From positions 372,001-436,000 of the forward strand of contig NZ_CAUJAN010000002.1 of NCBI RefSeq assembly GCF_963082495.1: a DNA stretch of 64,000 nucleotides, given 5' to 3'. Shown here piece by piece: positions 48,084 to 58,680 of the stretch. A program made the translations under genes and the position numbers. The stretch comes from Methanobrevibacter sp. V74. GTDB taxonomy: Archaea; Methanobacteriota; Methanobacteria; Methanobacteriales; Methanobacteriaceae. The notes beneath the pieces were generated by a model that searched no databases, was not told the DNA's origin, and saw only the letters and a program-made list of their open reading frames with translations. The first letter of the stretch is position 1. The number at the start of each line of letters is the position of its first letter.

Positions 48084-48662
48084 ATGACTAGAATTGCAAA
48101 TGTTTCAAGAAAAACATCAGAAACAGATATTCAAATTAAAATGAATCTAGATGGAACTGGAGTTTACAATATTTCAACTGGTATACACTTTTTCAATCAC
48201 ATGCTAGAATCGTTTTCCAAACATTCAATGATTGATTTGGATGTTAAAGCACTAGGGGATCTTGAAATAGATGATCACCACACTATAGAAGATGTTGGAA
48301 TTTTATTAGGCGAAGCTTTTCTTGAAGCTATTGGTGATAAGAAAGGTATTAAAAGAATGGCTCATGCAATTGTTCCGATGGATGAGTCAGTATCGACTGT
48401 CGCAATCGATATTAGTGGACGTAGTTATTGCAACATGTTTTTAAACTTTAAAAACGAAAAAATCGGAGACATGACCTCTGATATTGTAATACATTTTTTC
48501 GAATCCTTTGCTTCATCAGCAAAATTAAATATTTATGGTGCCGTCGAAGGGGTTAACGATCATCACAAGGCGGAAGCTGTTTTTAAAGCATTCGCTAAAT
48601 CTCTAAAAGAAGCTATTAAAATTGAGCATGATCAAATACCTTCTACAAAAGGCATATTGTGA
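48084..48662 (+). CDS. hisB: imidazoleglycerol-phosphate dehydratase
   Basis: Sixth step of histidine synthesis, Mn-dependent. 192 residues, the usual monofunctional length. Both metal-binding blocks are present: [16 protein letters not shown] with [11 protein letters not shown], and the repeat half with [15 protein letters not shown] and [17 protein letters not shown]. It lies 39 bp behind the ferredoxin gene and ends in a hairpin terminator. No other his genes are in the window. Confidence 0.96.
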   Translation: MTRIANVSRKTSETDIQIKMNLDGTGVYNISTGIHFFNHMLESFSKHSMIDLDVKALGDLEIDDHHTIEDVGILLGEAFLEAIGDKKGIKRMAHAIVPMDESVSTVAIDISGRSYCNMFLNFKNEKIGDMTSDIVIHFFESFASSAKLNIYGAVEGVNDHHKAEAVFKAFAKSLKEAIKIEHDQIPSTKGIL

Positions 48663-48668
48663 TTAATG

Positions 48669-48692
48669 GATAGTGGGTTTGCTATCTTTTTA
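48669..48692 (+). terminator. hairpin terminator after hisB
   Basis: gatag (48669-48673) and ctatc (48682-48686) form a short stem followed by TTTTTT starting at 48686. Confidence 0.6.
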
Positions 48693-48721
48693 ACTTATTT
48701 TATAAAATTAGACACTTTAAA

Positions 48722-48758
48722 CTAAAAAAATAAAATGAAAGTAGCAAAGTTTGCTACT
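48722..48758 (-). terminator. hairpin terminator after mtd
   Basis: Read on the minus strand, agtagca and tgctact (48740-48746 and 48752-48758) form a 7-bp stem with a 5-base loop overlapping the mtd stop, followed by a U-rich tract (the complement of aaaaaaataaaatgaa). Confidence 0.7.
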
Positions 48759-49585
48759 TATTCTGGTTTTGAAATTAAATTTGTTTTACAACCAGGATTT
48801 CCTTCTTTCATATGTGGGGTTCTTAAAACAGTATCATTTGCTTTTTCGATATCTCTTGCTTCTTGTGCTAAGTTAGCAGCACATGCAGCGATTTCATGAG
48901 CAGCAGCCACTAATGGAATGAAGTTTTCGAAACCTTTGGTCATGAAACAACCTTTCATGTCTAAGTTTGCAACAGATCCAGCCATTTCATATGCAGCAAT
49001 AGCCTTAGCTTTTGCATATGGGTTTTCAAATCCGCCAGCTTCTGCAGCCTTTTCAGCAGTAACAATAAGTTTTGGCAATTCGATTTCTCCAGATTCTGCT
49101 TGTTCGATTACAGTATCAATGGTTTGTTGTACTAATCTTAAAGCACCGGTTTCTGCGAGAACTTTTAAAATGTCAGCATTGAAAATAGCCATTTCGGTTG
49201 GGTCTAGCCATTCTCTTTTAGCACCAATCATTGGGTCAGACATTACAATGATGTAACCTAAACCTTGTTCGTCCATTTCATCTTTTTTACCTTTACCTGG
49301 TGCATCACCAACGATAATTGCTGGAATATCTTTTGCAGATAAGAGCTCTCTTGCTTTAGCTGGTCCAGGTGCTCCTGGGTTAGGGCTTATGAAAATTGCG
49401 AAATCTGGTTTGAAATCGTCTATTTTAGGCACGACGTCTTCTACTTGTTCAGGATTCATTTTCGCACCAGATCCAAATGTTCTTACATCGATATTTGGTC
49501 TGTCTGCTCTTTCGTCTAACAATAGGTCAATTACTGGGGATGTACCAATATTCCCACTTTTAATAATAGCAATTTTTACTACCAT
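48758..49585 (-). CDS. mtd: F420-dependent methylenetetrahydromethanopterin dehydrogenase
   Basis: Central enzyme of hydrogenotrophic methanogenesis: reversible hydride transfer from reduced F420 to methenyl-H4MPT, giving methylene-H4MPT. 275 residues, the standard length. The N-terminus VVKIAIIKSGNIGTSPVIDLLLDERADR and the blocks FISPNPGAPGPAKARE, IIVGDAPGKGKKDEM and HEIAACAANLAQEARDIEK are diagnostic. The codon choice is restricted as in highly expressed genes. AAGGAGAT precedes the ATG. A 230-bp leader separates it from the tRNA gene. Confidence 0.97.
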   Translation of the reverse strand: MVVKIAIIKSGNIGTSPVIDLLLDERADRPNIDVRTFGSGAKMNPEQVEDVVPKIDDFKPDFAIFISPNPGAPGPAKARELLSAKDIPAIIVGDAPGKGKKDEMDEQGLGYIIVMSDPMIGAKREWLDPTEMAIFNADILKVLAETGALRLVQQTIDTVIEQAESGEIELPKLIVTAEKAAEAGGFENPYAKAKAIAAYEMAGSVANLDMKGCFMTKGFENFIPLVAAAHEIAACAANLAQEARDIEKANDTVLRTPHMKEGNPGCKTNLISKPE

Positions 49586-49816
49586 AATATTAATCTCCTT
49601 ATTTGATAATTAAAATTTTAATCTAGAATGTATTTAAATTTTATTATTTGTTTTTTAACTGCTTATTTTGTTATATTTTTATTAAACAATCAGTTATTAT
49701 TAAAACAAATTTATTTAACTTAAATAACCTTATTCTTCATGTTAAATCATTATAAATGATATGGAAGGTAAAAAATGCTCTAAAAGTGAAAATATCATTT
49801 AAAAATAGAAATCAAG

Positions 49817-49888
49817 TGGTTCCGACGAGACTCGAACTCGTGATCCCCTCCTTGTAAGGGAGGTATCATACCACTAGACCACGGAACC
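49817..49888 (-). tRNA. tRNA-Val, anticodon UAC
   Basis: Read on the minus strand, the acceptor arms ggttccg and cggaacc pair fully. The anticodon stem ctccC/Ggag with flanking pair encloses the loop cttacaa, giving anticodon TAC (valine). The T arm is acgag-ttcgagt-ctcgt and the D loop has agtggtat. Discriminator base A is encoded, CCA is not. There is no intron. Confidence 0.95.
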
Positions 49889-49914
49889 AACAAGCAATGT
49901 TATGAATTTACTAA

Positions 49915-49922
49915 TATATATA
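49915..49922 (-). promoter_or_regulatory. TATA box of the tRNA-Val gene
   Basis: TATATATA centred about 30 bp upstream of the mature tRNA 5' end, on the minus strand, in the place expected for an archaeal box A. Confidence 0.65.
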
Positions 49923-49996
49923 CTTTTCTATTTTTCAAATTGCCTCTAAGAAAATTTTATTACTTACTAAAAATAAATAAATAAACTGGTGATAAA

Positions 49997-50920
49997 ATGG
50001 CATGGGATGACAAGCAAACAAAAGTATGGTTTGATGGTGAATTAGTTGACTGGAAGGATGCAAATATTTCAGTACTTTCACATGTAGTTCATTATGGAAC
50101 TAGCGTTTTTGAAGGAATTCGTGCATATAAAAATGACAATGGAGTAGCAGTTTTCCGTTTAGAGGAACATGTTCAACGTCTATTCGACTCAGCAAAAGTA
50201 TATAAGATGGATATTCCATTCACACAAGATGAAATCGCAGAAGCAATCTTAGAAACTGTCCGTGTAAATGACCTCGATGGATGTTACATACGTCCAATTG
50301 TATTTAGGGGTTATGGAGAACTTGGTGTAAACCCATTAGGATGTCCGGTAAATGTTGCAATAGCTGCATGGGAATGGGGATCATACCTTGGAGAAGAAGG
50401 TATGGCTAATGGTGTAGATATTGGTGTGTCCTCTTGGAGAAAACCGGCTCCGGATACTTTCCCAACACTTGCAAAATGTGGAGCTAATTACATGAACTCC
50501 CAACTTGCAAAATTGGAAGCTATAGATAATGGATTTGATGAAGCAATCATGCTTGACTATCAGGGACATGTTTCAGAAGGTAGTGGGGAAAACATATTTT
50601 TAGTTGAAGGGGAAAGATTATACACTCCGTCCATGTCATCATCTAACCTTAAAGGAATCACAAGGGATTCAATCATGACTATTGCAGCTGATTTAGGTTA
50701 TGAAGTTGTTGAAGAAACAATTTCCAGGGAAAGATTATACTTTGCAGATGAAGTATTCTTCACAGGGACTGCAGCTGAAATCACTCCTATTCGTTCAATC
50801 GACCGCAGGACTATTGGATTTGGTAAGAGAGGTCCGATTTCTGAAAAATTACAAACTGCTTTCTTTGATTTAGTTGAAGGCAAGTCTGAAGATAAATATG
50901 GTTGGTTATCATATATCTAA
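49997..50920 (+). CDS. ilvE: branched-chain amino-acid aminotransferase
   Basis: PLP enzyme (fold type IV) that makes valine, leucine and isoleucine from their oxoacids. 307 residues. [17 protein letters not shown] lies near the N-terminus, then [25 protein letters not shown] with the Schiff-base lysine region upstream ([19 protein letters not shown]), then GSGENIFLV and [20 protein letters not shown] precedes the ATG. uppP starts 12 bp after it. It is the last enzyme of the pathway served by ilvB, ilvN and ilvC elsewhere in the window. Confidence 0.96.
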   Translation: MAWDDKQTKVWFDGELVDWKDANISVLSHVVHYGTSVFEGIRAYKNDNGVAVFRLEEHVQRLFDSAKVYKMDIPFTQDEIAEAILETVRVNDLDGCYIRPIVFRGYGELGVNPLGCPVNVAIAAWEWGSYLGEEGMANGVDIGVSSWRKPAPDTFPTLAKCGANYMNSQLAKLEAIDNGFDEAIMLDYQGHVSEGSGENIFLVEGERLYTPSMSSSNLKGITRDSIMTIAADLGYEVVEETISRERLYFADEVFFTGTAAEITPIRSIDRRTIGFGKRGPISEKLQTAFFDLVEGKSEDKYGWLSYI

Positions 50921-50932
50921 GTGGTGTAAATT

Positions 50933-51766
50933 ATGGATATAATTCAAGGAATAATAATCGGTATTGTTCAGGGATTAACTGAATTTTTACCAGTTAGTAG
51001 TTCGGCACACTTGGTATTTGCTCAAAAGTTATTGGGTGTTGAAAGCTCTCTTGCTTTTGATATTTTTCTTCATTTGGGAACTTTAATTGCAGTATTATGG
51101 TTCTTTAGAGGGGATATTTATAAAATGCTTAAATCTTGGTGGTTAAGTATTGGAGATATCCTTCAAGGAAGATTCAAGCAGGGTTTTATGGAGGATCCTT
51201 ATAAAAGACTTGCATGGTATGTAATTCTTGCAACAATTCCTGTAGGTGTTGTAGGGGTGTTATTTGAAAATTCTGTCGATGCATTATTTGCAGGTGCATT
51301 GTATGTTCCGGCATTCTTTTTATTTGTAACTGGTACTATATTATTCTTGTCTCAAAGAATGACTAGTGGCAATGTTAATTATGATACAATTACAAAAAAA
51401 GAAGCATTATTCATGGGATTAGGTCAAGCATGTGCAATATTGCCCGGTCTTTCACGTTCAGGAACAACCATAGCTGCAGGTTTAACAATAGATCTTGATA
51501 AAGAATTTGCAGCAAAATTCAGTTTTATATTATCAATACCGGCTATTTTAGGTGCTTTTCTGTTACAGGCTAAGGATATTGGTTCTACAATGGATGCAAA
51601 CTTCTTACCTGTATTTTTAGGTTTTATTGCATCAATTATCGCAGGATATCTCGCAATTAAATGGATGCTTGATTTAATACAAAATAGGAGTCTGGATATT
51701 TTTGCTTATTATTGCTGGTTGATGGGTTTAATAGTATTTATGGGTTCAATTGCCCATATTTTTTAA
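50933..51766 (+). CDS. uppP: undecaprenyl-diphosphatase-like enzyme (BacA/UppP)
   Basis: 277 residues, about eight membrane helices. The two phosphatase motifs are clear: GLTEFLPVSSSAHLV with the EFLPVSSxxH core, and LPGLSRSGTTIAAGL. It recycles the polyprenyl-diphosphate carrier used for exported glycans, here presumably for pseudomurein or other surface polymers. It is 12 bp behind ilvE, so the two are co-transcribed. Confidence 0.95.
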   Translation: MDIIQGIIIGIVQGLTEFLPVSSSAHLVFAQKLLGVESSLAFDIFLHLGTLIAVLWFFRGDIYKMLKSWWLSIGDILQGRFKQGFMEDPYKRLAWYVILATIPVGVVGVLFENSVDALFAGALYVPAFFLFVTGTILFLSQRMTSGNVNYDTITKKEALFMGLGQACAILPGLSRSGTTIAAGLTIDLDKEFAAKFSFILSIPAILGAFLLQAKDIGSTMDANFLPVFLGFIASIIAGYLAIKWMLDLIQNRSLDIFAYYCWLMGLIVFMGSIAHIF

Positions 51767-51798
51767 AATTAAAAAATTATAGAGATTTGAATTAATCT

Positions 51799-52863
51799 CT
51801 ATTTACATACTTTTTCTATTTTTTTTCTTAATCTTTCAACTGAATTTCCTAACACTAATGCTGCAAACATTGCCCCCCCTGCTCCGGCACCTTCTTTAAC
51901 AAATCCGGTTAAATAATTTTTCAATCCCTCGTGCTGTGATTCTTCAAATCTCGGGTCAACTACATTTACAGTAATATTGTCATCAATTTGCTTTAATATG
52001 CCGAATAAATCTGCAGTTTCATCATTTGCAACAAACACCGTAGTTACTAGGTTGATTCTTGAAAAGTCAAAAGTAGGTTGGATGGATTTTATAATAGCAC
52101 AAACGGCAGCCATTTGCGTTCCTCCTGCTAATATGATTGGAACATCAGAACCTAAAACTAATCCTGCAATAGCTGGAAGTGTCGGGTCACCTACAGCACC
52201 AATAGCTTGCATCGCATCTGCTTCACCGGGGGTTATTCCGGCATTTTTCAATCCTTCATCAACAGTTTCTGATTTTAAATCATGGGGGTTGTATGGCATA
52301 CTGCCGCTTACTTTTTCATTAGCTTCATAACCTAAGGCTTTTAGGACTCCTAATGCGGTTGTTGTTCCGGCAGGAATACTTTCGCCGATGATTAACATTT
52401 CATGTCTCTGGGATAATTCCCCACCTAAATCCTTACCATTTTCAAAAATTTCTAGGGGATTTAAAATACCTTTTCCAGTTCTAATGTCTCTTCCGTATTC
52501 TTTTCCAAAACTTACATATTCAACATCTGGTTTGATTTTGGATCCTGCATCAATAATAACAAATGGGATATTTGCAAGTTGAAGTGCTGCTTTTGTAAGT
52601 CTTGCAGGGGTTGGTGCAGATGCTCCGTCAACAACGGTTTCAGCAGCAGTTTCTGTACATCTTACTTCACCTAATACCATAAATTCAACATCAGCCGCCG
52701 GTGTATATTCAGTTAATTCCGCACTAGCTCCAGCTCCAGAAATTCCTTCAATTTTAGAGGTTTCTGTTGTCCCTATGTTGAGTAAAAATACGGTATCCTC
52801 TTCTACTTCTTGTAATTTTTCGATCAATTCAGTTGAACCATATGTGGTTATTCCATCAATCAT
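51799..52863 (-). CDS. cobT: nicotinate-nucleotide-dimethylbenzimidazole phosphoribosyltransferase, archaeal type
   Basis: About 354 residues. It activates the lower-ligand base of corrinoids by phosphoribosyl transfer. GGxTQMAAVCAIIKSI and GESIPAGTTTALGVLKALGY are CobT signatures, and the whole matches the divergent archaeal group (formerly UPF0284). I start at ATG 52863, behind AAGGTG; the in-frame GTG 52872 overlaps that site. It overlaps the upstream gene by 8 bp. With the CobN module it is the second corrinoid-linked locus in the window. Confidence 0.88.
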   Translation of the reverse strand: MIDGITTYGSTELIEKLQEVEEDTVFLLNIGTTETSKIEGISGAGASAELTEYTPAADVEFMVLGEVRCTETAAETVVDGASAPTPARLTKAALQLANIPFVIIDAGSKIKPDVEYVSFGKEYGRDIRTGKGILNPLEIFENGKDLGGELSQRHEMLIIGESIPAGTTTALGVLKALGYEANEKVSGSMPYNPHDLKSETVDEGLKNAGITPGEADAMQAIGAVGDPTLPAIAGLVLGSDVPIILAGGTQMAAVCAIIKSIQPTFDFSRINLVTTVFVANDETADLFGILKQIDDNITVNVVDPRFEESQHEGLKNYLTGFVKEGAGAGGAMFAALVLGNSVERLRKKIEKVCK

Positions 52864-53359
52864 TGTTTTCACCTTGTTTTTTCAACAAATCAATAATTAT
52901 CTTATTTTGATTAATAATTTTTTTGTTTTGGAGCATGATTTTCTTTAACATCTCTTCTTGTGATAATTCATCATCAGTTTTAAATGTTTGCCCATCTCTT
53001 GCTCTTGGAGGGATTTTTATTTTATCTTTTGGAGGAAACGAACTACTTGGGGATTGTTTTAAAGGTATTGATCCTCTTGAAGCACTATCTTCTTTTGATA
53101 CATAATCCACATATCTGTGAGTTACTTTATTCTTCCCTCTCTCCTCTAAAAGTTCCATCAATCTTTCATCAACTTTATCAATGCCAATCAACTCTTCCTG
53201 TTCTATTTCGTGTATTAACCTTTTTTGAATATTGTATGCATTGTAAATAGGTATTCCTCTTGTTGCACATTCGTTTTTAAACATGTCATTTATGTTAATA
53301 TCACCAGTCAATTGTTTGACTCTTTTCTGTTCTAATGTATTAGCACTATAAAATCCCAT
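52856..53359 (-). CDS. conserved-looking protein of unknown function upstream of cobT
   Basis: 167 residues, no membrane segment. The N-terminal 90 (MGFYSANTLEQKRVKQLTG...) are helical and charged; a Pro/Ser-rich linker follows (KQSPSSSFPPKDKIKIPPR), then a C-terminal coiled coil (MLQNKKIINQNKIIIDLLKK). I do not recognise the family. Its stop overlaps the cobT start (ATGATTGA), a sign of translational coupling, so it may assist or simply accompany cobT. Confidence 0.7.
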   Translation of the reverse strand: MGFYSANTLEQKRVKQLTGDININDMFKNECATRGIPIYNAYNIQKRLIHEIEQEELIGIDKVDERLMELLEERGKNKVTHRYVDYVSKEDSASRGSIPLKQSPSSSFPPKDKIKIPPRARDGQTFKTDDELSQEEMLKKIMLQNKKIINQNKIIIDLLKKQGENND

Positions 53360-53447
53360 ATTTTAACTTTTGTATTTTGAATTTAAAAAATATTTTTATA
53401 TTTTGGAATTATAATAATTAATTAATTAAATTTTTTAGTTGATTGTT

Positions 53448-55037
53448 TTGATAAGTTTAGGCATTGAAGGAACTGCAGAAAAAACTGGTATAGGCATCGT
53501 TGATAGTGATGGTAATATTTTAGCTATGGCTGGAAAGCAGCTATTCCCAGAAGAAGGAGGCATCCATCCAAGAGTTGCTGCTGAACATCATGCAGAATGG
53601 ATTCCTAAATTAATACCGCAGGCTATTGAAGAAGCGGACTTAGACTATTCTGATATTGATTTAATTTCATTTTCACAGGGGCCTGGTCTTGGCCCGGCTT
53701 TAAGAATCGTTGCAACTTCTGCCCGTAGCTTATCATTATCACTTAAAAAACCAATCATTGGAGTTAACCATTGCATTGGTCATGTTGAAGTTGGAAAACT
53801 TGACACTGGTGCAATTAATCCTGTTTCATTATATGTAAGTGGTGGAAACAGTCAGGTAATTGCTCATGAAAGTGGAAGATATAGGATATTTGGTGAAACC
53901 TTAGATATTGCCGTTGGAAATTGCCTTGATCACTTTGGTCGTGAAATCGGTCTTGGACATCCCGGAGGGCCTGTTATTGAAAAACTGGCTAAAAAAGGTT
54001 CATATATTGATTTGCCTTATATTGTAAAAGGTATGGACTTTTCATTTTCAGGATTGCTGTCTGCAGCACTTAGGGAAGCTCAAAAAGGAACTCCTATGGA
54101 GGATGTTTGTTTTTCACTTCAGGAAACTGCTTTTTCAATGCTTGTTGAGGTAACAGAGCGTGCACTGTCTCACACTCAAAAAGATGAAGTGATGTTGTGC
54201 GGTGGAGTGTCAGCTAACTCAAGATTACGTGAAATGCTTAAAACAATGTCGGAAGAGCATGGTGCTAAATTTTACATGCCTGAAATGAAACTTTGTGGGG
54301 ATAATGGTGTAATGATTGCATGGCTAGGTCTTTTAATGTGTAATGAGTTTGGACCGATGGATTTATCCCAAACTGGAATTATTCAGAAATTTAGAACTGA
54401 TGAAGTGGATATTCCATGGATCGATAATAGCAAAAGTTATTTAAAATTGTCTGATGACTTAATAGCTAAAGGTGCAGAATCAAATATTGTCAAAAGTCAA
54501 TATTTAGGCCAAAAAGCTGTTATTAAAGACCGTATTGTAAAAGGTTATAGGATTTCTGAAATTGATGGCAAAATTAGAAAAGCAAGATGCAGGGAAGAAG
54601 CTAAGTTATTGTCTGATGCTAAACGTGCAGGTGTTAAAACTCCTGTGTTGTACGATGTTGATTTAGCAAGAAAGGCCATTGTCATGGAAGAGATTGAGGG
54701 AGTAATGGTTAAAGATGTAATTGATGAGGATTTGGCATTTAAGATAGGTGGTGAGATAGCTAAACTTCATGCATTCGATATTATTCATGGGGACATTACC
54801 ACTTCAAATATTATGCTGCAGGATGATAAACTGGTTTTCATTGATTTTGGCCTTGGAAGATACTCCCAACTAAAGGAAGATAAGGCTGTTGATTTGCTTG
54901 TCTTAAAAAAATCTTTGCAAAGTATTGACTATAAATTGGCGGTCAAATTCTTTAATTGTGTTTTAAAAGGTTATGGGGATGAATTTATCTTTAAAACAAT
55001 TAATGACATCGAGTTTCGTGGAAGATATACACATTAA
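53448..55037 (+). CDS. Kae1-Bud32 fusion (tRNA t6A threonylcarbamoyltransferase and kinase)
   Basis: About 529 residues, two KEOPS subunits in one chain. Kae1 (first 325 residues): ISLGIEGTAEKTGIG, the metal-binding NHCIGHVEVG, SGGNSQV and MLCGGVSANSRLR. Bud32 (last 200): LGQKAVIKDRIVKGYR, the catalytic loop IIHGDITTSNIML and FIDFGLGRYS, a minimal atypical kinase that works as an ATPase. The pair adds threonylcarbamoyl to A37 of ANN-decoding tRNAs. The fusion is known in Methanobacteriales and others. I favour TTG 53448 because Kae1 begins M-I-x-LGIEGTAEKT; TTG 53439 is the other option. Confidence 0.95.
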   Translation: MISLGIEGTAEKTGIGIVDSDGNILAMAGKQLFPEEGGIHPRVAAEHHAEWIPKLIPQAIEEADLDYSDIDLISFSQGPGLGPALRIVATSARSLSLSLKKPIIGVNHCIGHVEVGKLDTGAINPVSLYVSGGNSQVIAHESGRYRIFGETLDIAVGNCLDHFGREIGLGHPGGPVIEKLAKKGSYIDLPYIVKGMDFSFSGLLSAALREAQKGTPMEDVCFSLQETAFSMLVEVTERALSHTQKDEVMLCGGVSANSRLREMLKTMSEEHGAKFYMPEMKLCGDNGVMIAWLGLLMCNEFGPMDLSQTGIIQKFRTDEVDIPWIDNSKSYLKLSDDLIAKGAESNIVKSQYLGQKAVIKDRIVKGYRISEIDGKIRKARCREEAKLLSDAKRAGVKTPVLYDVDLARKAIVMEEIEGVMVKDVIDEDLAFKIGGEIAKLHAFDIIHGDITTSNIMLQDDKLVFIDFGLGRYSQLKEDKAVDLLVLKKSLQSIDYKLAVKFFNCVLKGYGDEFIFKTINDIEFRGRYTH

Positions 55038-55080
55038 TTAAGCAAAGATATAATAAAAATTACTATTAATAATTAAAAAT

Positions 55081-55632
55081 ATGATAACATTTATAACTGG
55101 TAACGAACATAAAGTAAAAGAAGCAGAGAATATTTTCAAAGATTATGACATTACTTTAGAGCATATTGATTTAGGTTACACGGAACCTCAGGGAAGTCTT
55201 GAGGAAGTGGCTATATCAGGTGCAAAATATGCTTGTCATAAATTAAGAAAACCTGTGATTGTTGAAGATGCTGGTTTATTCATTAAAGCTTTAAATGGAT
55301 TTCCTGGAACTTATTCCCATTATGTTCAGGATACTCTAGGCAATCAAGGAATTTTAAAGTTATTAGCAGATTCCTCTGACCGGTATGCCGAATTCAGGTC
55401 AGTTATTGGGTACTGTGCCCCCAATTCTGAGCCCAAGATCTTTTTAGGCAAAGTCAAAGGAGAAATCGCAGTTGAAGAAAAAGGAGATTTAGGATTTGCT
55501 TTTGATCCAATTTTTTATGTCCCTGGTGAGGGTAAAACATTTGGAGAACTTACAACTGATGAAAAAAACCAATTTTCACATAGAAAAAATTCTTTAGAGA
55601 AATTTATCAAATGGTATTCTACTAAAGAGTGA
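55081..55632 (+). CDS. rdgB: XTP/dITP pyrophosphatase (RdgB/HAM1)
   Basis: 183 residues. It hydrolyses non-canonical ITP, dITP and XTP to monophosphates. [18 protein letters not shown] at the start, [22 protein letters not shown] and [21 protein letters not shown]-type blocks are diagnostic, as is the [10 protein letters not shown] end. No Shine-Dalgarno precedes the ATG, suggesting a short leader or coupling. It lies in the common archaeal kae1-rdgB-rps15-recJ order. Confidence 0.95.
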   Translation: MITFITGNEHKVKEAENIFKDYDITLEHIDLGYTEPQGSLEEVAISGAKYACHKLRKPVIVEDAGLFIKALNGFPGTYSHYVQDTLGNQGILKLLADSSDRYAEFRSVIGYCAPNSEPKIFLGKVKGEIAVEEKGDLGFAFDPIFYVPGEGKTFGELTTDEKNQFSHRKNSLEKFIKWYSTKE

Positions 55633-55680
55633 ATTTTATATTTATTGGGCTTATCTAAAAGAATATATAGAGGTTATATT

Positions 55681-56079
55681 ATGTCAAGACCAGAATGGGT
55701 AACTTATAGTGATGAAGAAATTGAAGAAATGATTTTAAAGTTTAACAGAGAAGGTAAAAGCACTTCTGAAATAGGTATTATCTTAAGAGATCAATATGGA
55801 ATTCCATCAGTTAGTGATGTAACTGGTGAGAGAATCACTCAAATTTTAAAAAGAAATGGTCAAGCTGGCGAATACCCGGAAGATTTATTAAACTTAATCA
55901 GAAGGGCGGTTAACATCAGAGACCACTTGGAAGAAAATCCTAAAGATTTACATTCTAAAAGAGGATTGACCATTATTGAAGCTAGGATTAGAAAATTAGC
56001 ATCTTATTATGTAAATGAAGGTGCTTTACCAGAAGGTTGGAGATATAATCCAAAAGAAGCAGCACTCCTTGTTAAATAA
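55681..56079 (+). CDS. rps15: 30S ribosomal protein S15, archaeal/eukaryotic type
   Basis: 132 residues, uS15. It begins [18 protein letters not shown], followed by the S13-like N-terminal extension of archaeal S15 and the rRNA-binding core ([28 protein letters not shown]). The start is ATG 55681 behind AGAGGTT; the frame is open 36 bp further upstream but those residues are not part of the family. The recJ-like gene overlaps its end. Confidence 0.96.
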   Translation: MSRPEWVTYSDEEIEEMILKFNREGKSTSEIGIILRDQYGIPSVSDVTGERITQILKRNGQAGEYPEDLLNLIRRAVNIRDHLEENPKDLHSKRGLTIIEARIRKLASYYVNEGALPEGWRYNPKEAALLVK

Positions 56080-57403
56080 ATCTAGTGAAGCAACCAATAT
56101 GCTTAAGGAGCATATTGACAATGATAGTGTTGTTAGATTAATTTCTCACAACGATGCTGATGGCATATCAGCTGCGGCAATTATAGCTAATGCTTTAAAG
56201 GAGGAGGATGTTCAATTCCACACTACTCTTGTTTCACGTTTAAAAGAGGATATTGTAAATCAACTTAGAAGTGAAAAATATGATTTATTTATTTTCTCTG
56301 ACATGGGAAGTTCATTTATTAAGGAATTCAACACTTATAAACATGATGTTATAGTTGCTGACCACCATCAAGTGGATGATACTGAATCTGACAGTAATGT
56401 TGTCCACATCAACCCTCATTTATTTGAAATTGATGGCAGTAGAGATTTGTGTGGTGCGGGTTCTGCTTATCTTGTGGTTCGTGATTTGGACAAAAAACAC
56501 TTGGCATATTTTGCTCTTGTTGGAGCATTTGGTGATATGCAAGGTCAAAACGGTTTTACAGGTATTAACAGATTAATACTGGATGATGCTATTGCAAGTG
56601 GAAATGTCGAAATTCATGAAGGTTTGAAAATCGTATCAAAAGCAACAGAACCTATTTATAAATCTTTAGCTTACACCTTCTCACCACCTCTTCCAGGAAT
56701 AAGTGGTGATTTGGAAGGTTCTCAGGAATTTTTAGAAAAAATGAATTTGTCTTATGGTATCAAATTCACAGACTTGGAAGATGAGGAAAAAGATTTATTG
56801 AAAGAAGCTTTAATCAGTGTTAATCCTGAAATTTTTGGAGATTGTTACACTCTTCCAAAAGAAACACCAATGCTTAAGGATTTAGAAGAATACTCTTATA
56901 TTCTTGATGCATGTGGCAAGAATAAAAAACAAGGTCTTGGTTTAAGTATTGCACTTGGGGAACGTGAACAAGCTCTTGATGCAGCTTTAAAACTCCAATG
57001 TCAATATCGTGATCAAGTTGTTAAAGGCCTTGAATGGGTTAAACGTGAAGGGGCTCAACAATTGGAATCTATTCAATACTTGTACTCGGAAGATAAAGTA
57101 TTAAAATCTGTAATGGGTACTATTGCAAGTATTGGTCTTTCTGTTCAACTATTGGATAATTCAAAACCAGTTATAGGATTGTCACACCTTCATAATGATA
57201 TTAAAATATCCGGCAGAACAACTCGTGACATGGTTGCAAGGGGTGTTGATTTAGGTCAGGCATTAAGAGATTCTTCTGCTAATTTCAATGGAACTGGCGG
57301 AGGACATGATATTGCGGCTGGTGCCATGATACCATATGAGGCTAAAGATAATTTCCTACACTTAGTTGATGAGATGGTTGAATATCAATTAAGTAATGAT
57401 TAA
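56069..57403 (+). CDS. RecJ-like DHH-family single-strand exonuclease
   Basis: About 444 residues. DHH phosphoesterase motifs: [14 protein letters not shown] (motif I), [10 protein letters not shown], then [11 protein letters not shown] (the DHH), and [18 protein letters not shown]1 near the C-terminus with [14 protein letters not shown]. Archaeal RecJ homologues (GAN) associate with GINS and the replicative helicase or act in repair. The start is uncertain: the frame is open to 56015 inside rps15, TTG 56069 gives an 11-bp overlap, and ATG 56099 is also possible. It is encoded directly behind rps15 as in many archaea. Confidence 0.88.
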   Translation: MLNKSSEATNMLKEHIDNDSVVRLISHNDADGISAAAIIANALKEEDVQFHTTLVSRLKEDIVNQLRSEKYDLFIFSDMGSSFIKEFNTYKHDVIVADHHQVDDTESDSNVVHINPHLFEIDGSRDLCGAGSAYLVVRDLDKKHLAYFALVGAFGDMQGQNGFTGINRLILDDAIASGNVEIHEGLKIVSKATEPIYKSLAYTFSPPLPGISGDLEGSQEFLEKMNLSYGIKFTDLEDEEKDLLKEALISVNPEIFGDCYTLPKETPMLKDLEEYSYILDACGKNKKQGLGLSIALGEREQALDAALKLQCQYRDQVVKGLEWVKREGAQQLESIQYLYSEDKVLKSVMGTIASIGLSVQLLDNSKPVIGLSHLHNDIKISGRTTRDMVARGVDLGQALRDSSANFNGTGGGHDIAAGAMIPYEAKDNFLHLVDEMVEYQLSND

Positions 57404-58592
57404 TATGTTTTTAACAAAAAAAGAGCAAGAAATGTGTGATGGGGAGTATGGAGAAACTATTAGAAAAAGTATGGATATTCTTGTTGCATTGGGGGATATT
57501 TATGGTGCTTCTAAGTTAGTTGACATTACTTCTGCTCAAGTATCAGGCGTTTCTTATAAAACAATCGGAGATGCAGGTTTAGAGTATTTGCAGGATTTGG
57601 CTAGTGATGGATCTGGAAAAGCAGTTATAAATGCTTCTTTAAATCCTCCTGGAACTGATTTAGATAATTGGAAAGAATTAGGTTTTCCAGAGTACTTTGC
57701 AGTTAAACAAAATGAAATTGTAGATGCTTATGCTGAATTGGGAATTTCTAAAACTTGTACTTGTACTCCATATTTGGTTGGCAATGTTCCAAGATTCAGA
57801 GACCATGTTTCATGGTCCGAATCTTCAGCTGTTGCATATGTAAATTCAGTTATTGGAGCTCGTACTAATCGTGAAGGTGGTCCAGCGGCTCTTGCAGCAG
57901 CTATTGTGGGTAAAACTCCACTTTACGGATTCCATTTGGAACAAAATCGGAAAGCAAACTTGGTTGTTAATGTGTCCGCTGAATTAAGTGGCGCTGATTT
58001 TGGTGCATTGGGATATGTTATTGGTAAATTTGTCGGAGGGGGTGTTCCTTATTTTAAACTACAAAACACTCCAAACAACAATGACTTAAAAACTTTAGGT
58101 GCAGCACTTGCATCTTCAGGTTCAGTTGCACTTTATCATGTGGATGATGTGACTCCGGAATATAATCTTGCAGGCGAAGAAGATGTTGAGGATATAATGT
58201 TTATTTCTGATAAGGAAATTGCTGAAACTCGTCAGAAATTAACAACAACTGATCGCCAGCCTGATTTAATTTGTCTTGGTTGTCCTCATGCATCACTTGA
58301 AGAAATTAAACAAGTAGCAACTATTGTCCAAGGCAAAACCATTAAAAATAAATTGTGGATTTGCACCTCGGTTAGTGTAAAAGCAACTGCTGATAGGATG
58401 GGTTACACTAAAATAATTGAAGATGCAGGTGGAAATGTTGTATGTGACACTTGTATGGTTGTAGCTCCTATCGAAGAAATGGGCTTTGAAGTAATCGGTG
58501 TAAATTCGGCAAAAGCAGCAAACTATGTTCCATCAATGTGCGGACTTGATGTTGTTTATAATGATGTAGAAAACCTTATTCAATTCGAATAG
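57396..58592 (+). CDS. aconitase X, phosphomevalonate dehydratase large subunit
   Basis: 398 residues of the AcnX (formerly DUF521) family. [17 protein letters not shown] at the start, [13 protein letters not shown] and [13 protein letters not shown] are family blocks, and several Cys ([19 protein letters not shown]) can hold the Fe-S cluster. In most archaea AcnX dehydrates mevalonate-5-phosphate in the archaeal mevalonate pathway, feeding isoprenoid lipid synthesis; a small subunit should be encoded elsewhere. ATG 57396 overlaps the recJ stop by 8 bp; ATG 57405 is the alternative. Confidence 0.9.
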   Translation: MINMFLTKKEQEMCDGEYGETIRKSMDILVALGDIYGASKLVDITSAQVSGVSYKTIGDAGLEYLQDLASDGSGKAVINASLNPPGTDLDNWKELGFPEYFAVKQNEIVDAYAELGISKTCTCTPYLVGNVPRFRDHVSWSESSAVAYVNSVIGARTNREGGPAALAAAIVGKTPLYGFHLEQNRKANLVVNVSAELSGADFGALGYVIGKFVGGGVPYFKLQNTPNNNDLKTLGAALASSGSVALYHVDDVTPEYNLAGEEDVEDIMFISDKEIAETRQKLTTTDRQPDLICLGCPHASLEEIKQVATIVQGKTIKNKLWICTSVSVKATADRMGYTKIIEDAGGNVVCDTCMVVAPIEEMGFEVIGVNSAKAANYVPSMCGLDVVYNDVENLIQFE

Positions 58593-58680
58593 GTTTTCCC
58601 AATTCTATTTTTTTAAAAATTTAAACTTTAAATTTAATGAAATCTATACATTATAACTAGAAATTGTGAGGATACTATTT